Source: Tetranychus cinnabarinus (lineage: Eukaryota; Arthropoda; Arachnida; Trombidiformes; Tetranychidae). Taken from it: DNA of 64,000 bases. Position numbers and translations under genes: made by a program. Below are positions 35,132 through 47,471 of this stretch, piece by piece. The notes beneath the pieces are model-generated. The model had not been told where the DNA came from, did not search any database, and saw nothing but the letters and a program-made list of their open reading frames with translations. The DNA is taken from NCBI GenBank assembly GCA_022266195.1, contig WHVY01000006.1, positions 2,170,001 to 2,234,000 on the forward strand, read 5' to 3'. The number at the start of each line of letters is the position of its first letter. The first letter of the stretch is position 1.

Positions 35132-36211
35132 TCAGGATGATAGCATGGATTCTCTGGCTTGATAAAGCAGAATGTAACAAGATTCACTACTTTTCTGGGT
35201 ATCACTCGTTATTCCATAGAAATCTTCAATTGAGGAAACATCCATTTTTTCAACCATTTCATCATCGAAGAGTAACCAAAAGCCGAATGATTTGACTATA
35301 GTTATATAATGACCTCTGTTAGGACCGGGACCACAATGTATAACAACTGCAACCAGATCATAAAGCTTATCATCACCGCCTTTATTGGATGCTTTATTAA
35401 ACAGCCTTAACTCTAATGGAAATACGACACGATAGGAAATTTTGGTATGCCTATTCTGTGATTCCATATATTTAAATCTTTTAAGATGAAGTGCCAATAT
35501 CATAGGTAATTTTTTGATTCTCATACGCTTTTGAGCCTCCTGTTTGGAACAACAATTTTCACAATAATATTTATGCTCCGAAGATAGTGTTTCTGTATTA
35601 CTGAAAACTCGTAAACAATGCGTTATAGAAGTATTTTGCTGAATTTCAACACTTAAGTCTAAAAAATCTTCATCTTTAGATGATAAGGATTCACAATTTA
35701 GACAACGAGTCTCATTGGTCAATGTTCCTTGGAAAATATCCTGGATCCAAGTTCGATTGCTGTCTGAATTGTTTTTACCATTATTATCGGTGGGTCCAGT
35801 TTGATTACCAGATTTTTCAGCAGCCAATAAATCTGCAATAGTATTTAACAGGTAATTGAAAAATTCATGGGCATCTTGTTGTAAAAAATTATCAAAAACA
35901 ACGTTTTCTTTCTTCAGACGAGCAATAAACTTTTTCGGGGCAACGGTTCCAGTCTTCTTTTTCTGTGTAGCGATGTGATGATACAAATCAGCTAAACATG
36001 TTAACAAGGTTTCCTTATTTTGAGATACTCTTTTATTTTTGGCTTTATATTCCAACACTTTTTGCCGGAAAGGGCGACAAAAATACAGCGCTTGAAGAAC
36101 ACTATTACAATAACAAGAATTACCAAAGTTGACAAGTCCAAAGTAATGTTCATTAACAGTTAATGATTCACAATTCAATTCCTTCTCCAGTTGAGATATA
36201 TTACCTCCCAT
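35132..36211 (-). CDS. Ubiquitin-specific protease USP12/USP46
   Basis: Intronless 359-codon gene. N-terminus MGGNISQLEKEL and the FGLVNFGNSCYCNSVLQALYFCRPFR block match the USP12/USP46 pair. Catalytic residues are present: Cys33, His in RGHYITIVK near residue 300 and Asp in LFDDE. Two CxxC pairs (CLNC and CENC) form the family's zinc-binding site. LQQDAHEFFNYLLN and LALHLKRFKY are further USP signatures. In animals this enzyme removes ubiquitin, gains activity by binding the WD40 proteins WDR48 (UAF1) and WDR20, and acts on histones, signalling receptors and synaptic proteins. Arthropods commonly have one gene in place of the vertebrate pair, so a single symbol is not chosen. Start is the ATG at 36211, preceded closely by stops. 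Confidence 0.95.
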   Translation of the reverse strand: MGGNISQLEKELNCESLTVNEHYFGLVNFGNSCYCNSVLQALYFCRPFRQKVLEYKAKNKRVSQNKETLLTCLADLYHHIATQKKKTGTVAPKKFIARLKKENVVFDNFLQQDAHEFFNYLLNTIADLLAAEKSGNQTGPTDNNGKNNSDSNRTWIQDIFQGTLTNETRCLNCESLSSKDEDFLDLSVEIQQNTSITHCLRVFSNTETLSSEHKYYCENCCSKQEAQKRMRIKKLPMILALHLKRFKYMESQNRHTKISYRVVFPLELRLFNKASNKGGDDKLYDLVAVVIHCGPGPNRGHYITIVKSFGFWLLFDDEMVEKMDVSSIEDFYGITSDTQKSSESCYILLYQARESMLSS

Positions 36212-37225
36212 GATAAAGCGAGGTTACCAAGCTAAGCATAAGCTAGGAGAGAGTAGAGTAAAAAAGTGAAAAACAAATAGGTTTTACAATCAATCCAATG
36301 GTGATTCATACACCCAGAGTAACCATTCATTCAAAAGAATGATCAACAGGTAATTTTAATTTAAGAATTACACCATAATTAATAAAACACAGGGACATTT
36401 GTTAAGAAAATAATCAATTAACTCAGACTAGAGCGCAGATGAATAATTCGTAATTACATTGTACCCTCTTTAGGGAGAGTCAATTTCTGTTTTCTTTTTT
36501 GAGGCGCTACTTTCAAATATATTCAATAGGCTATATGAAAAAGTATTACAATTGATTGTATTCAATCGAATCTGTTTGTTATTTAATTAATTAAAATATC
36601 TATAAACAAAAAGCAATAGATGTTGGTAATAATATGATAATAAAAAGATTCAATCAGCTCATTTGCACGCTATTTAACTGCTTTACAAATTTAACGCTTA
36701 TGAGATGTTTCAATTTTCAAAATAAAAATGTTTCCATCTTTTCACTTTTCAAATTTTCATGATCATTTCATAATTTGAAAACAACTAATTGTGAGATTTT
36801 AAATATTTATTATCTGTTTGATAAAAGATTTTGTTATGCTAGAATTAACAAGCTTATTTTAACATGAATAAGGCTACATGGATTGAATTTCTGGCAAGAA
36901 AAAAAGATTTTCTTCAAGTCATGACATATATCATTTACAAATATATTTTAAATTGATTATTAGCAATTAATACGTGTTTATATAAGATGAATCTTGAATA
37001 AAAAGGCGTTGAGTTAGTTAAATCACTGAATATTTCTTATAGTAAATTTAGTAAGAGTTGTTCAGTGTTGAGATTGTGAACAAGTCCGAAGGCAGTCAAG
37101 GAAAGATCGACACAGATCAAATTTATTAAAAGTCGTAATGCATTGAAAGAGTAGAATAGGGCGATCAAGCTTATTAATAGTAATTGCAAATTAAACTCAA
37201 AAGGTTTAATAATCTCAAAGTTTCC
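36212..37225. promoter_or_regulatory. Upstream region of USP12/46
   Basis: About 1 kb. It must contain the promoter of the minus-strand USP gene. A ggcgcta word occurs at 36503-36509, about 290 bp upstream of the ATG, followed by ctttcaaat. The rest is AT-rich, with the 3' end of the RSU1 gene on the far side. No gene seen. Confidence 0.4.
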
Positions 37226-40200
37226 TTATTTAACTCGTATCCGAGAAATTTTCTTTGATTTCCTTTCGTCATTTCGTGAAGGGACAGCAGTTGAAGACAT
37301 TCCTTGGGTTCGACTATACAGAAATTTGTAAGCCTCTTGACGGATGAAATCCATTACATGAGAGACTCCAATCTGAAGTTGATCAGCAATTTGTGGTATC
37401 CATGGGTTTCCCTCCATTCGACAGACACTTCGGTTGGAACAGAGATCAAGATTTCCTAATTCCGGAGGTAAAGCACTGAAAATTAAGAAATAAATTATTA
37501 GCAAAAATGATAACTCTAACTTATATTAATGGAAGTCATGTTTTGAATACAGTATTAGTCAGAGTTAAGTTAACAAAAAAAGGACCAGACTTGAGTTTAT
37601 TTTCAGGTTTCTGCCAACGTCGGTTTTGCTAACTAACTCTGACTACAACTGTAGTGTTAAAAATAATATGTAAAGCCAATAATTACCTTAGACGATTGTT
37701 TTGAATGTGTAACTCTCTTATTCGAGTAAGTTGGCCGATTTCACGGGGTAAAGTGAGTAAATCATTATCCCGAAGACATAACTGAAATTGGTGAAAAAAA
37801 TTATTGAAATTAATTTGGATGTGTATTAAGAGGATAAACAATGAAACTTACAATCAAAAGATTTTTAAGTTGGCCGATTTCAGAAGGCAAATATTCAAAA
37901 TCATTGTCTCCTAAATACAACGCTCTTAACGTTTCTGTTGAAATAGATAAGCGATGGAAAATTGAACAAGAATTGAAATTAATAAACCCGAAAAAATTGG
38001 GAAAAGATGAAAATCATAATAAATCAATGAATGCCGGTGAGTAGCCATCAAAAATCAGGCTAATGTCCTCATAGCTAATAAATTGTATTCATACCCAAGG
38101 TGTAGAAATTGTTTGGAAAACATTTAGCATCGAGATTGTTGTAAGTAAGATCCAATACTTCCAGCACTGGAAATTCACCAAAATCTCTAGGAAGATTATA
38201 CAAACGGTTCATGCTATATGATAAAAGAAATTATCAGAAACGTTAGGTTTTTCATGTTCATGTTATTTGCTTTGGGCAAATTTGATTTATGAAAGCAATC
38301 AAACTGATTGTCAAAACATATTCTAAAGCAATTGTGATTTACTTTGCTTTTATTGCTATGTAACCCAAGACGGTTGAATAAAATCAATTTAAGGCAACAA
38401 AACAATAAACAAACGACAAGCAAAATAATTATTGAAATCAAGCCAGAAAGTGTGATGGAAGCAAAAATAAACCCAAAATACTAATACAGACATCATAAAG
38501 GCAGTGAGAAATTCAATCAATAACAGTATCAATAGAAGTTTTGTTATGTGGACAGTTAACGAATGAAATACGGCTAATTGTTGACAGTCGAGTGTTTGAA
38601 TGAAACTCTTGAAAAGCCATTAATTTGTGATTGAGTTAGCAGAATTATCAACAAAACATGGAGACTAGATTTTTAAATGTAAACATTTGGGTGATCCTAA
38701 ATTTGAATGTAGGAGTAACAAGACTCAAGACTATTGGAAAGCTGGATATGCTGTAAAGACATTAAATATGGCATAAATCATGATAAAGGATGAGAATGAT
38801 AATGTGAGGATAAATTTGAAGAAAGGCAACAAGTTTTATAGTAAAGACTGAGAAAGGCCAAGAAGAGATGAAAAATAAGATGAATTAGGTGTATAAGTTT
38901 TACATTATTGTATGGCCTTGACTATTCTGGACGGATTCCAAAATGAATATGATTAAGGACAAGATGAGATGAACTGGATGAGAATAGATGAAAAAGAAGG
39001 AAAAAAGAGTCAAAAATCAGATCAACAAGAATAAGAGTAAACTAAAAGAGGCCAAATTTTGACAGTTTGCTCGGAAAAAATTGACGAATAATAAATTAGA
39101 TTAATAGACATAGAAACTGAGTCTCTAAATGATATAAACTATAATTGACATAGGAATTGATAGTGGTTAGTTTAACAGCATGATATGCATGATGTTTGAT
39201 GGACACACTTTGAACGGAAGTACAGCTAAACTGGTAATGGATTGAAAAGTCGAAATTAGCGGAGGCTGACCCAGAATTTTCATCTTACATAAATAGTTGC
39301 CACCTTCATAAAATAGCTGCTTGTTAAGGTTCGGGTTATCACTTTTGTTCGTGGTTACAATTCACTGTTGGCGGAATTTGTTGATTGTGTGAGGTTGATG
39401 ATGAAAGGGAGCTGATATGATGGTGAGATGAAAGACAAGGAAAACAGAAGATATTTAGATGACTCATTAAGAAGAGAAGAGGATGAATAAAAGGTTTCTT
39501 TCAAGGCGTAACTTGATATACAGTCAAGATGTTTACTATGAGAGCTTTATATCCAGAACCAACTGAGAGACAAATTGATTGGTGAAAATTTCACCATTTA
39601 AGAGAAAATTATTTTTAAATATTGACCAATATTAGAGTGAAAAATCGATCTGGCATTGAACGGAAATAACTGCAAGTTTCAAACGAGATTTTCAAATGAA
39701 AAGAGTCAATAGTTGGACAATCCAAAGATGGTATTGACACAATTTGATGTTTGCTTTGTCTTTTTGGTTAGGGTTTGTTGCCTTGTAAACATGCTTTTCG
39801 TTCAGGAGATTAATAGGAGACTTTTTTACCCACCCAACATTCAGAATTTTCAATTTAGGCAGTGATACTATGGCGGAGGGTAATTCTTCAATTTGATTAT
39901 TAAACAAATTTAACGATTCCAGGTTGGTCATGTTTGAAATGGACGGAGGAATGGCTCGAATTTTGTTGTGACTCAAGGTTAACCTGGTAATGTTGTTGAG
40001 ATAAACTGAGAATAGAGAAGAAGAAATGAAATAAAGATTGGATAAGTAAATTGTTTAGTAAGATTTTCTTGATGAAAAAGAGTGGTTTTTTTAAGGAACC
40101 AACAATTTCATCGATAAATGAACCCAAATAAGGTAATGTGCGTAAAAAGTTGAAAACAAGTCCGCCTATTTAAACAAATGAAATTAAGGAATATCAAACA

Positions 40201-40836
40201 CAAACTTTATGCTGATTTTTAGCGAAAAAATTATATTCCAATGAAAGCTATTAGTATTATAATTAAACAACTAAAATTTAAGAACATGGAAATAATCTAA
40301 TCTATGAAAGAAATTTTGAAAATATTTCTTACACACTAAATAGGACCATTGAGTTTTCAAGTTCTGAATTTATCCGAATTTTCTGACTTGATTTCCCAAG
40401 TTGGGCTACCAATTCAACTGTTGTAGCTAACCTTTTATAACCTCGATTCAAATTAGCTTCATCTTGCTCTCGTCTTGAATAATAAGCTCTATTTCAAGAA
40501 CTAGATGCTAAACAAAATTCAGAGTTTCTTCGATAAACTATTTAATGCTAGTATAACTCACTTGGAACTAATAAAATCACTTTGATCAAGTCAAATTTAT
40601 TTGAAAGGATAAAATAATCACAAATGTTACAAACTAACTGATGACTTTCAATCCAACGTGAAAAGAAATAGTTAACATATGTACTCACATATTCTTGGTA
40701 GTTCCTCCAAACTGTTAATCCCTCTATCACTGAGATTCGCTTCGTTTTCATTTTCATCTAAAATCTTGTGTTTAGCAGTTGATTTAGGGCTACAACCATT
40801 ATTGCTGGGCAAACACGATTTAGATAAAGTCATCAT
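37226..40836 (-). CDS. RSU1: Ras suppressor protein 1, leucine-rich repeats
   Basis: Six exons on the minus strand: 40836-40689, 40005-39834, 38213-38095, 37934-37852, 37781-37687 and 37475-37226. They join in phase to 288 residues (human RSU1 has 277). The chain carries about seven leucine-rich repeats, from NLSDRGINSL through LTLSHNKIRAIPPSI, NLFNNQIEELP, LDLTYNNL, ALYLGDNDFEYLP, LRDNDLLTLPREIGQL and LHIQNNRL. The C-terminal cap (NPWIPQIADQLQIGVSHVMDFIR and YKFLY) is diagnostic for RSU1. The protein binds the LIM protein PINCH in the ILK-PINCH-parvin complex at integrin adhesions. Start was set at the first of two ATGs at 40836; an upstream non-coding exon is possible. The two long introns (683 and 1,620 bp) contain no recognised element. 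Donor of intron 2 is a weaker gtgggt. Confidence 0.93.
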
Positions 40837-41591
40837 TGCACCACAGTTTTGAAAATCCTTAAAATAACCAAGAAACACAAAAATATACAGGCTTAAAAAC
40901 CAGGAGATATTTTTAATAGAAATATGTAACAAATTAAAATACGATAACAGAATATTCTTAATGAAAAGATTGATTGATTGAACTAAACCAAAATAAATAA
41001 TTAAATTTAAATGTTTTGTGTCAAACTCTTCATTTCAATGAGATTCTCAAATGAGCAATTTTACTGAATCTTGATATTTGTACTTGTATTCGGATCTTAA
41101 ACATATCTGATCCTCATTTGATTCACAGTTTTACTCTCCGCAAGTTGCTGTAGAAGAGTGAAGTAAAATGAAAAAATTAACAAGAAATTAGATTAATTAA
41201 GTTTTCAAAGTGATTGAAAAATGAAGGTGGATAATTTATTGGTCATAATTAGTTGCATTTGACCGCAAGTATTGAAAAAAACTGTCCCTGTTCGTGCAAT
41301 TTGGATTATCTTCTAGCTGTTGTCTATTCATTTCTCTGTTTTGTTGTTAGTTTCTTCTTTACAATTGGTTTAATTGTGTCTATTGGCCTCCAGTTTTGCT
41401 TTTATCCGGGTTTTATTTTGCTAGTGATATAAGGTAAGTCGATTTATTATTTCTATTTTGATATCTATCAAAATTAGTGTCTGATTTTATTTTATATTTG
41501 ACATAGGTTTACAACATCAACTATTCATCAAGTTTGTTTATGCTCATAGTTTTTGTGATTCGTTCAGGCCGAGATTTAACTATTCGTCATC
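40837..41591. promoter_or_regulatory. Divergent promoter region, RSU1 and CPT2
   Basis: 755 bp between two divergent start codons. A likely 5' UTR intron of CPT2 lies at 41434-41506 (gtaagt donor after aag, atag acceptor), so transcription of CPT2 probably begins just before it. No TATA box can be assigned. Confidence 0.45.
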
Positions 41592-43747
41592 ATGCAAATG
41601 TCAATTATTAATGTTAAACTGAATTCTAAACAATGGTTGAAAGCGTTCACAACATGTCGAAGGTTCTTCTCAGATGATTACAACTATTTGGAAAAAAGTA
41701 GTTTAGCAACTAATTTTTTTGAAAAATCACTTCCATCTCTTCCTATACCGAAATTGGAGGAAACTTGTCAACGTTATCTCGAAGCACTTGAACCGTTGAT
41801 TGAAGAAAAAGATAAATATGAATCGACGGTCAAATTGGTGAATACATTCAAAACTGGAATTGGTCAAACTTTACACAAAGAATTGGTTCACAATGATAAA
41901 CTAAACCGACATACAAGTTACATATCAGGTTAGTATTTCATTAAAATGTTGAAAAATGAAAAATCTTAATTTTATTCTTTCATCTTTTATCATTCAAGAA
42001 CCCTGGTTCGATATGTATCTGTCAGCACGAACTCCTTTACCAATCAATTATAATCCATTTATGGCATGGAAACCCGATCCAACTGATGAACAAAATGATC
42101 CCTTAATCAGAGCATCTAATATGATAATAAGTGCACTTAGATTTAGACGTTCGTTGACCGAAAATGTTTTAGCACCAGAAATTTATCACATGAATCCTAA
42201 AAAAAGTGATACTGATTGGTACCGTCAAGTGATGAAAATGTCTCCTTCACGATATTCATGGTATGCATCGTTACTTTTCAAAGCATTCCCTTTAGACATG
42301 AGTCAGTATCAAAGTTTGTTCGCCTCAACAAGGATTCCTTGTAAAACTAAAGACAGACTTCAGAAATATCCTGATTCAAAGCACATTGTTTTGTTGAAAA
42401 AAGGTTGTTATTACACTTTTCAAGTTTTAGATGATTCCGGAAATCTGAAAAGTCCAGAGGAAATTTATTCTGCTATAAACTATGTTTGGAATGTGCCTGA
42501 CGATTATGATAAACACAGCATTGGAATATTAACAACTTTGGAACGTGATAGATGGGCTGGTTGTAGAGAAATGATCAATAAGAATCCTGTTGATGCTGAA
42601 AATCTGAGCCTAATCGATTCAGCGCTATTCGTTGTTTGCTTAGATGATGATATTAATACGATGAATGATAAAGATCCTCTAATTGAAGCATCTCACAATT
42701 TTCTTCATGGTAATGCTAGAAGTTCTGTTGATCGTAGACCAATTAATAGATGGTTTGATAAATCATTTTCATTAATATTCACTCAAGATAAACAATGCTC
42801 AATCAATTTTGAGCACAGTTGGGGCGATGGTGTTGCTGTTTTACGTTTGTTTAATGATGTCTACACTGATTCATCTAAACATAAATTTGTTAATCCTTCA
42901 ACAAAACTCCAACCTAACGTCCAGAGTCAAGTAAAAAAGCTGAATTTCGTTTTAGATAATCATATAAAATCAGAAATCGATGCTGCTCGTGATACTTATA
43001 ATTCAATAACATCAAATCTTGATCTAAATTATTGTATTTACTCTCGTATGAGTCGCAATTACTTCAAAAAGAACAAGCTAAGTCCAGACTCAATGTTCCA
43101 GTTGGCCTTTCAAATGGCTTATTATAAAATATCTGATGGAAAGACTCCAACAACATATGAAGCTGCTTCAACTGCCGGTTTCAAACATGGTAATTACTAT
43201 AATTTTATAAATGATTTAAAAGGTTCTTTGATATTTATCACTAATCTTCCCTTAACTTTTGTTTATTGCAGGTCGGACTGAGACAGTTCGTTCAGCCACT
43301 AATCAAACCAAGAAAGCTTGTAAATTAATCCATTCCTCAACTACTAAACATTCAAATGATGAACTTGTCCAAGCGCTGACCGAATGCTCTAAAAAACACT
43401 CCGAGTTGAACAAAAATGCTGCTATGGGAAAAGGTTTTGATCGTCATTTATTCGCTCTCAAATATTTAGCTAATAAAAACAAAATATCAACTCCAGAAAT
43501 ATTCACCGATCAAAATTATATTCACGCTAACCATTTCACTTTGTCGACATCATCATTATATGGTGAATATTTCGTTGGTGGAGGATTTGGTCCAGTTGTT
43601 GATGACGGCTATGGTTTAGGCTACGGTTATACTAATCAAAATTTAGGAGTTTTTTGCTCTTCATACAAAGCTCACAGTAAAGGTGCTCAATTAGTTGAAG
43701 CTATAGTCGCTTCATTAGATCAAATTGGTGATATTTTGGAAAAATAA
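41592..43747 (+). CDS. CPT2: Carnitine O-palmitoyltransferase 2, mitochondrial
   Basis: Three exons (41592-41928, 41999-43189, 43272-43747) join in phase to 667 residues (human 658). Introns are 70 and 82 bp. The N-terminal ~40 residues are basic and Ser-rich with few acids, a mitochondrial presequence; the mature part begins around LPSLPIPKLEET. Diagnostic blocks are HTSYIS followed by PWFDMYLSAR, NPKKSDT, TRWFDKSF-like RWFDKSFSLIF, the catalytic His385 in FEHSWGDGVAVLR, QLAFQMAYY, FKHGRTETVR, MGKGFDRHLFALK and the late LSTSSLYGEYFVGGGFGPVVDDGYGLGY. The enzyme sits on the inner mitochondrial membrane and turns acylcarnitine back to acyl-CoA for beta-oxidation. Two ATGs lie close together (41592 and 41598); the first was used. 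Confidence 0.96.
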
Positions 43748-44185
43748 TGGTAACAGAAATTTTTTAAGCTCGAAAAGCAGTATATTAAAAACTATTATAT
43801 TTTTAACCTTACCCGAAGTTATCCAATCATTTTTTTGTGTCAATAAAGTCTGGAAGATTTCGTGTAGTTAGACTATTGGTACAGTGAGTATTACTGAGAA
43901 ATCAAATGATTTAGGTAAAGTCATCATTATATGATGATTTTAAAATCTTTAAAAGGTTCTAAAATATTGATCAACATGTTAATTTAACAATTTTTTGACA
44001 TTTCAATTCTAAATATCAATAGTATTGAAATTGATATCGATGAATGTTGTTGAAAATATCGATAAACATGTGAGTGAATGATGTTTAATCTAAAGTTTAG
44101 ATTCTAAACACTATAATTATTAAATTGTACAACACTAATATTAAATCTTTCGTATTCTAATTGATTGTTTCAATTTAATTCAATC
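43748..44185. promoter_or_regulatory. Upstream region of mRpS6 with ATCGATA words
   Basis: 438 bp between CPT2 and mRpS6. gatatcga at 44033-44040 and tatcgata at 44057-44064 resemble the DRE core bound by DREF in insects, about 120-150 bp upstream of the mRpS6 start. Assignment rests on the words alone. Confidence 0.35.
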
Positions 44186-44802
44186 ATGCCAACTTACGAG
44201 ATTTTGTTTACTGTCAGAAGATTAGCAAAGGTGAGTTTACTATCTTTAGTTCACAATCGTTTTATTTTTCTATTTTATAACCTTTCTATTTTTGTGTTTA
44301 GCCTGATTTGGTTTCATGTTTAAAACGTGTTGGTGAAGTATTGTTAGATAATCATGGAATTTTAAGAAAAATTGAATATTTGGGAACAAAGAAATTTCCC
44401 TATAAAATGCCGAAAGCTGGTTCAAAAACTCCTGGTCTTCATTCATCTGGAAGGTAAACAAACGAGCTTACAATCCGTTATCCTTTTCAATTCATAGTGC
44501 CTTTCCAAATGGATTCTTCTTACTAATTTAACTTTTTTCTTTTTAAATTTAGTTATTTCCTTTTCCATTGTGACTTACCTTATTCATCTAATCTAATGAT
44601 CTCTAATACTCTCAAACTGGATCATGATTTAATACGAGTTTCTTTGCACTCTAAAAACACTGCTTTACCCGAGGATTATGAATGCACTTTGGCAGAGGAA
44701 ATGCTACCACCTTCATACCGAAAAAGTGTTCAAAATTTGATTAAGGAAGGACGTAAAAAGAGAGATCCAAAAGATTTAGGTCCAGATGCTGAAAAATGGT
44801 AA
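44186..44802 (+). CDS. MRPS6: Mitochondrial ribosomal protein S6 (bS6m)
   Basis: Three exons (44186-44230, 44302-44453, 44553-44802) give 148 residues. MPTYEILFTVRRLAKPDL opens with the first beta strand of the S6 ferredoxin-like fold; RKIEYLGTKKFPYKM and a strand beginning SYFLFHCDLP match the animal mitochondrial S6 proteins. The basic C-terminal tail (SYRKSVQNLIKEGRKKRD) is longer than in bacteria. The protein is part of the mitochondrial small ribosomal subunit. There is no cleavable presequence, as is usual for this protein. Introns are 71 and 99 bp. Confidence 0.93.
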
Positions 44803-45154
44803 TCTCTACTATGAAGCTTTTATTTGTCAAATAGTTAAAAATTAATTCTTTTGTAATATAAAGAACGTATGTAATGTAGTTGACACGATTTAATGTAATG
44901 AGCTAACTGCTCGAATAAAGTTCCCAATCATTGAAAATCGTTAAACCGTAAAAAATATCAAACTTATATTGAGATAAGTTGAATAAATAAATACGGTAAT
45001 TGCAAGAGAGAAAAATTTAGACAAATGGAAGGCGAAAAAAATGAATGATGATTACAATGAGAATGATGAACATGATAATTGAGAGAATGGGTGACAAAAT
45101 GAAAGGATGTTGAAAAATGCTGGTTGAAAGGGTCTTTGTCTATTATATTTATTA
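44803..45154. other. Convergent 3' flanks of mRpS6 and eIF4E
   Basis: 352 bp with both 3' UTRs. An aataaa at about 44914 suits mRpS6, and a ttattt at about 44986 suits eIF4E on the other strand. Confidence 0.5.
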
Positions 45155-46023
45155 TCACTCTACCATATAGAGCCATTTTTGTCCATGTTTATTCTGAGTG
45201 TCTTCATGAGCTTCATAAGTAATTTTTGCATTATAATTCATCCTTTGCTTTAGAATGCGTCTGAAAATACAAAATTAGAGTATTAATGACAAGAGTATTA
45301 ACGAAGTAAATTTTTATGTAACTACATAAATTATGTAAAAACTAACCCTATTTTCATAACAGCAGCTTCATCTTTATAGTCTGATGTCCAAACAGCAATT
45401 TTATCAACACCACGTCTGATATTTATTACTGCACCGCAGATTTGATCACTCTCCTCTCCAAAAGCATCACCAATTAAGCACAAAAGCTGTAAAATAAGAG
45501 TAAAAACACTGTTAGTTCAAATGAACTTTAAAGGTGCTCCAAATAGTGTACAGATGACTTACTGCCTCCAACCACATTTCATCTAACGCTTTACTGAAAC
45601 TTTTTTGAAAAGTGAAAAGCCATCTGCCTCCCTTGGTGTTACGAGTATCTTCCCACATTGGTTTAATCCCAAGTTTAAAGACGCAATAATCTGAACCAAT
45701 TTTTAAATTACTTGCTAATTCAATATGATTATAAAGGCTGCATGAAACAAGGAAAAGAACGTAAGGTTACCAAATGCAAAATTGTTTCAAGTGATTTACA
45801 ATTGACATATTGTTTAGAGTTTGCCTAGGTTTCAGCAATTAATTAATTATACTTACGCCCAAAAATCTTCAACAGTTTTAAATGTAGTTACTTCAAGAAG
45901 ATTAAGAATCCACTCTTTTTTTTCACCTCTCCAATACCATAGCTGCCACTCATTTTGCAAAGGATGTTTGACAAAATCGATAATTGAATTATCTTCCTCT
46001 GGTTGATCAACTGGTGCAGACAT
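45155..46023 (-). CDS. EIF4E: Translation initiation factor eIF4E
   Basis: Four exons on the minus strand (46023-45857, 45737-45563, 45486-45347, 45260-45155) give 195 residues. It binds the 7-methylguanosine cap of mRNA and recruits eIF4G. Visible landmarks: HPLQNEWQLWYW (about 20-31), cap-stacking Trp38 and Trp84 (human Trp56 and Trp102) with Glu85 next to it, VEDFWALYNHI (51-61) for eIF4G and 4E-BP binding with Trp55, PMWEDTRNTKGGRW, and GAVINIRRGVDKIAVWT. Both cap-stacking tryptophans are present, so it is a class I eIF4E rather than 4EHP. The C-terminal end (WLYMVE) differs from the usual TKNRFVV-type end. The start ATG at 46023 gives a short N-terminal tail. An E2F-like word lies about 165 bp upstream. 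Confidence 0.94.
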
Positions 46024-46440
46024 TATCGAAATGAATTTCACAAAAGATAACAATTATATTAGAATAATTAAAGATTTGACTCTACAATATTTAGATGTTT
46101 ACTTAAATCTGCCGAGTCTACATTAATCTTTGGTTTTGTTACAAGACTTTTAAATAGCAACCGGCAAACACGTTTAATCTTTCTTTTTGGCGCTCGAATC
46201 AAATATTTTATGAAATTGTGAGGTTTTTTTCATTGAAACTAGATTCAAATAATTTAAATCTCTTTATGATTTACTTTTAATTCAACAGTTTCTAGAATAC
46301 AATTGGTTTTTATTTCCACTATTAAATAATAAAACTGGAAATCGCATTAATTTAGATCATCGTGCATTTGAACTTTTTAAGAATCGCAATGCTATTTCGT
46401 TGTCTGTACACAAACTGGTGATAAATTTTGATAAACTAAT
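46024..46440. promoter_or_regulatory. eIF4E promoter and NAXD 3' flank
   Basis: 417 bp. ttttggcgctc at 46185-46195 precedes the eIF4E start by about 165 bp (both on the minus-strand side) and is followed by gaatcaaat. 46141-46171 is the source of the first block of the composite duplicate at 31528. Confidence 0.45.
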
Positions 46441-47471
46441 TCACGATCTGAATTTTGTTGGAAAAAGTCCTTCAAAAGCCTTAGGAATTAATCTGATCAT
46501 ATCTGTCGTGGTCATTGTACGGCCCAATTGTTCAAATGCAAGTTTGTTACATTTACGCGTAAAAAGACATGCCGCATATGCCGCCAAGATGCATGGATTA
46601 AGTTGATTAGTGTCCAAAAGAGAACCTTTCATTTGCTTATTAGCGTGACTCCAGAAAGCGAAAGTAGCCATTGAACCAACTAATAGATCACCTTGACCTC
46701 CACATCTACGATTAGACCCATATTGGTCGCATGAGATTAACATGTTACCATCTGAAATAAGATCTTGTCGTCCTTTGCGGACAATTGTGACATTCCCTAA
46801 TTTTGAACACATCTCTTTGAGCTTTTCTCCAGGCGAGTCACGTTCTTGATCATTCAAATCATGTTGAAATATTAAATTATGTAATCTCGAGAATTCAATG
46901 GCGTTAGGTGTTAATATAGCTTTCTTGTAATTTTTGATGACATCAGGTTGTTTACAAATAAAATGGAGTGAATCTGCATCCAATAGAAGAGGTAAATCAA
47001 ATTCACGAGCTTTGGTAATCAGAGAAAAAACCGTTTGAGTTAGTGCTTCATCTCGACCTAAAGGAGATAAATAAAAGTATGATTATTGAAAGCTTTAGAA
47101 AAATTTTAAAACGCAAAATATAACAAATGAATGAGGAAATACTCACCTAAGCCAGGTCCAATAATAAGTGCGTGAAGACGAGGCATATACTGTGACACTG
47201 TTGCAATGACATCTTTAGAATCCAAGACAGGCAAAACAATTAACTCTGGTGAATACGATTTAATTGGAATAGCAGCATCAGAAGCACAAAAAACATAAAC
47301 TAAATCAGCTCCTATCTTGAGACTTGAAATTGACGCATAGTAAGGTGCACCAGTGAACTCTTTGCATCCTCCAATAACACCAATCCGTCCTGACTGACCT
47401 TTATGACTGTGATCAGATAATTCAGGAATCACCGAAGACAACAATCCTTCAATTAATTTTGAATCATCCAT
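46441..47471 (-). CDS. NAXD: ATP-dependent NAD(P)H-hydrate dehydratase
   Basis: Two exons (47471-47147 and 47057-46441) give 313 residues. The enzyme repairs damaged NADHX and NADPHX back to NADH and NADPH using ATP (ADP outside animals and yeast). Ribokinase-fold landmarks: HKGQSGRIGVIGG near residues 23-35, a segment EFTGAPYYA, LIIGPGLG before the intron, LDADSLHF, ILTPNAIEF, TIVRKGRQDLIS and the catalytic-site segment GGQGDLLVGS, where a G-x-G-D motif is expected. There is no clear mitochondrial presequence from this start, so a cytosolic form is likely. A fragment of this gene is duplicated at 31571-31850. The cuticle-like gene lies upstream in the same orientation, 417 bp away. Confidence 0.94.

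Noticed and set aside
37841..38044. 67-codon plus-strand frame
   Set aside because: Antisense shadow of RSU1 exon 4 and its intron.
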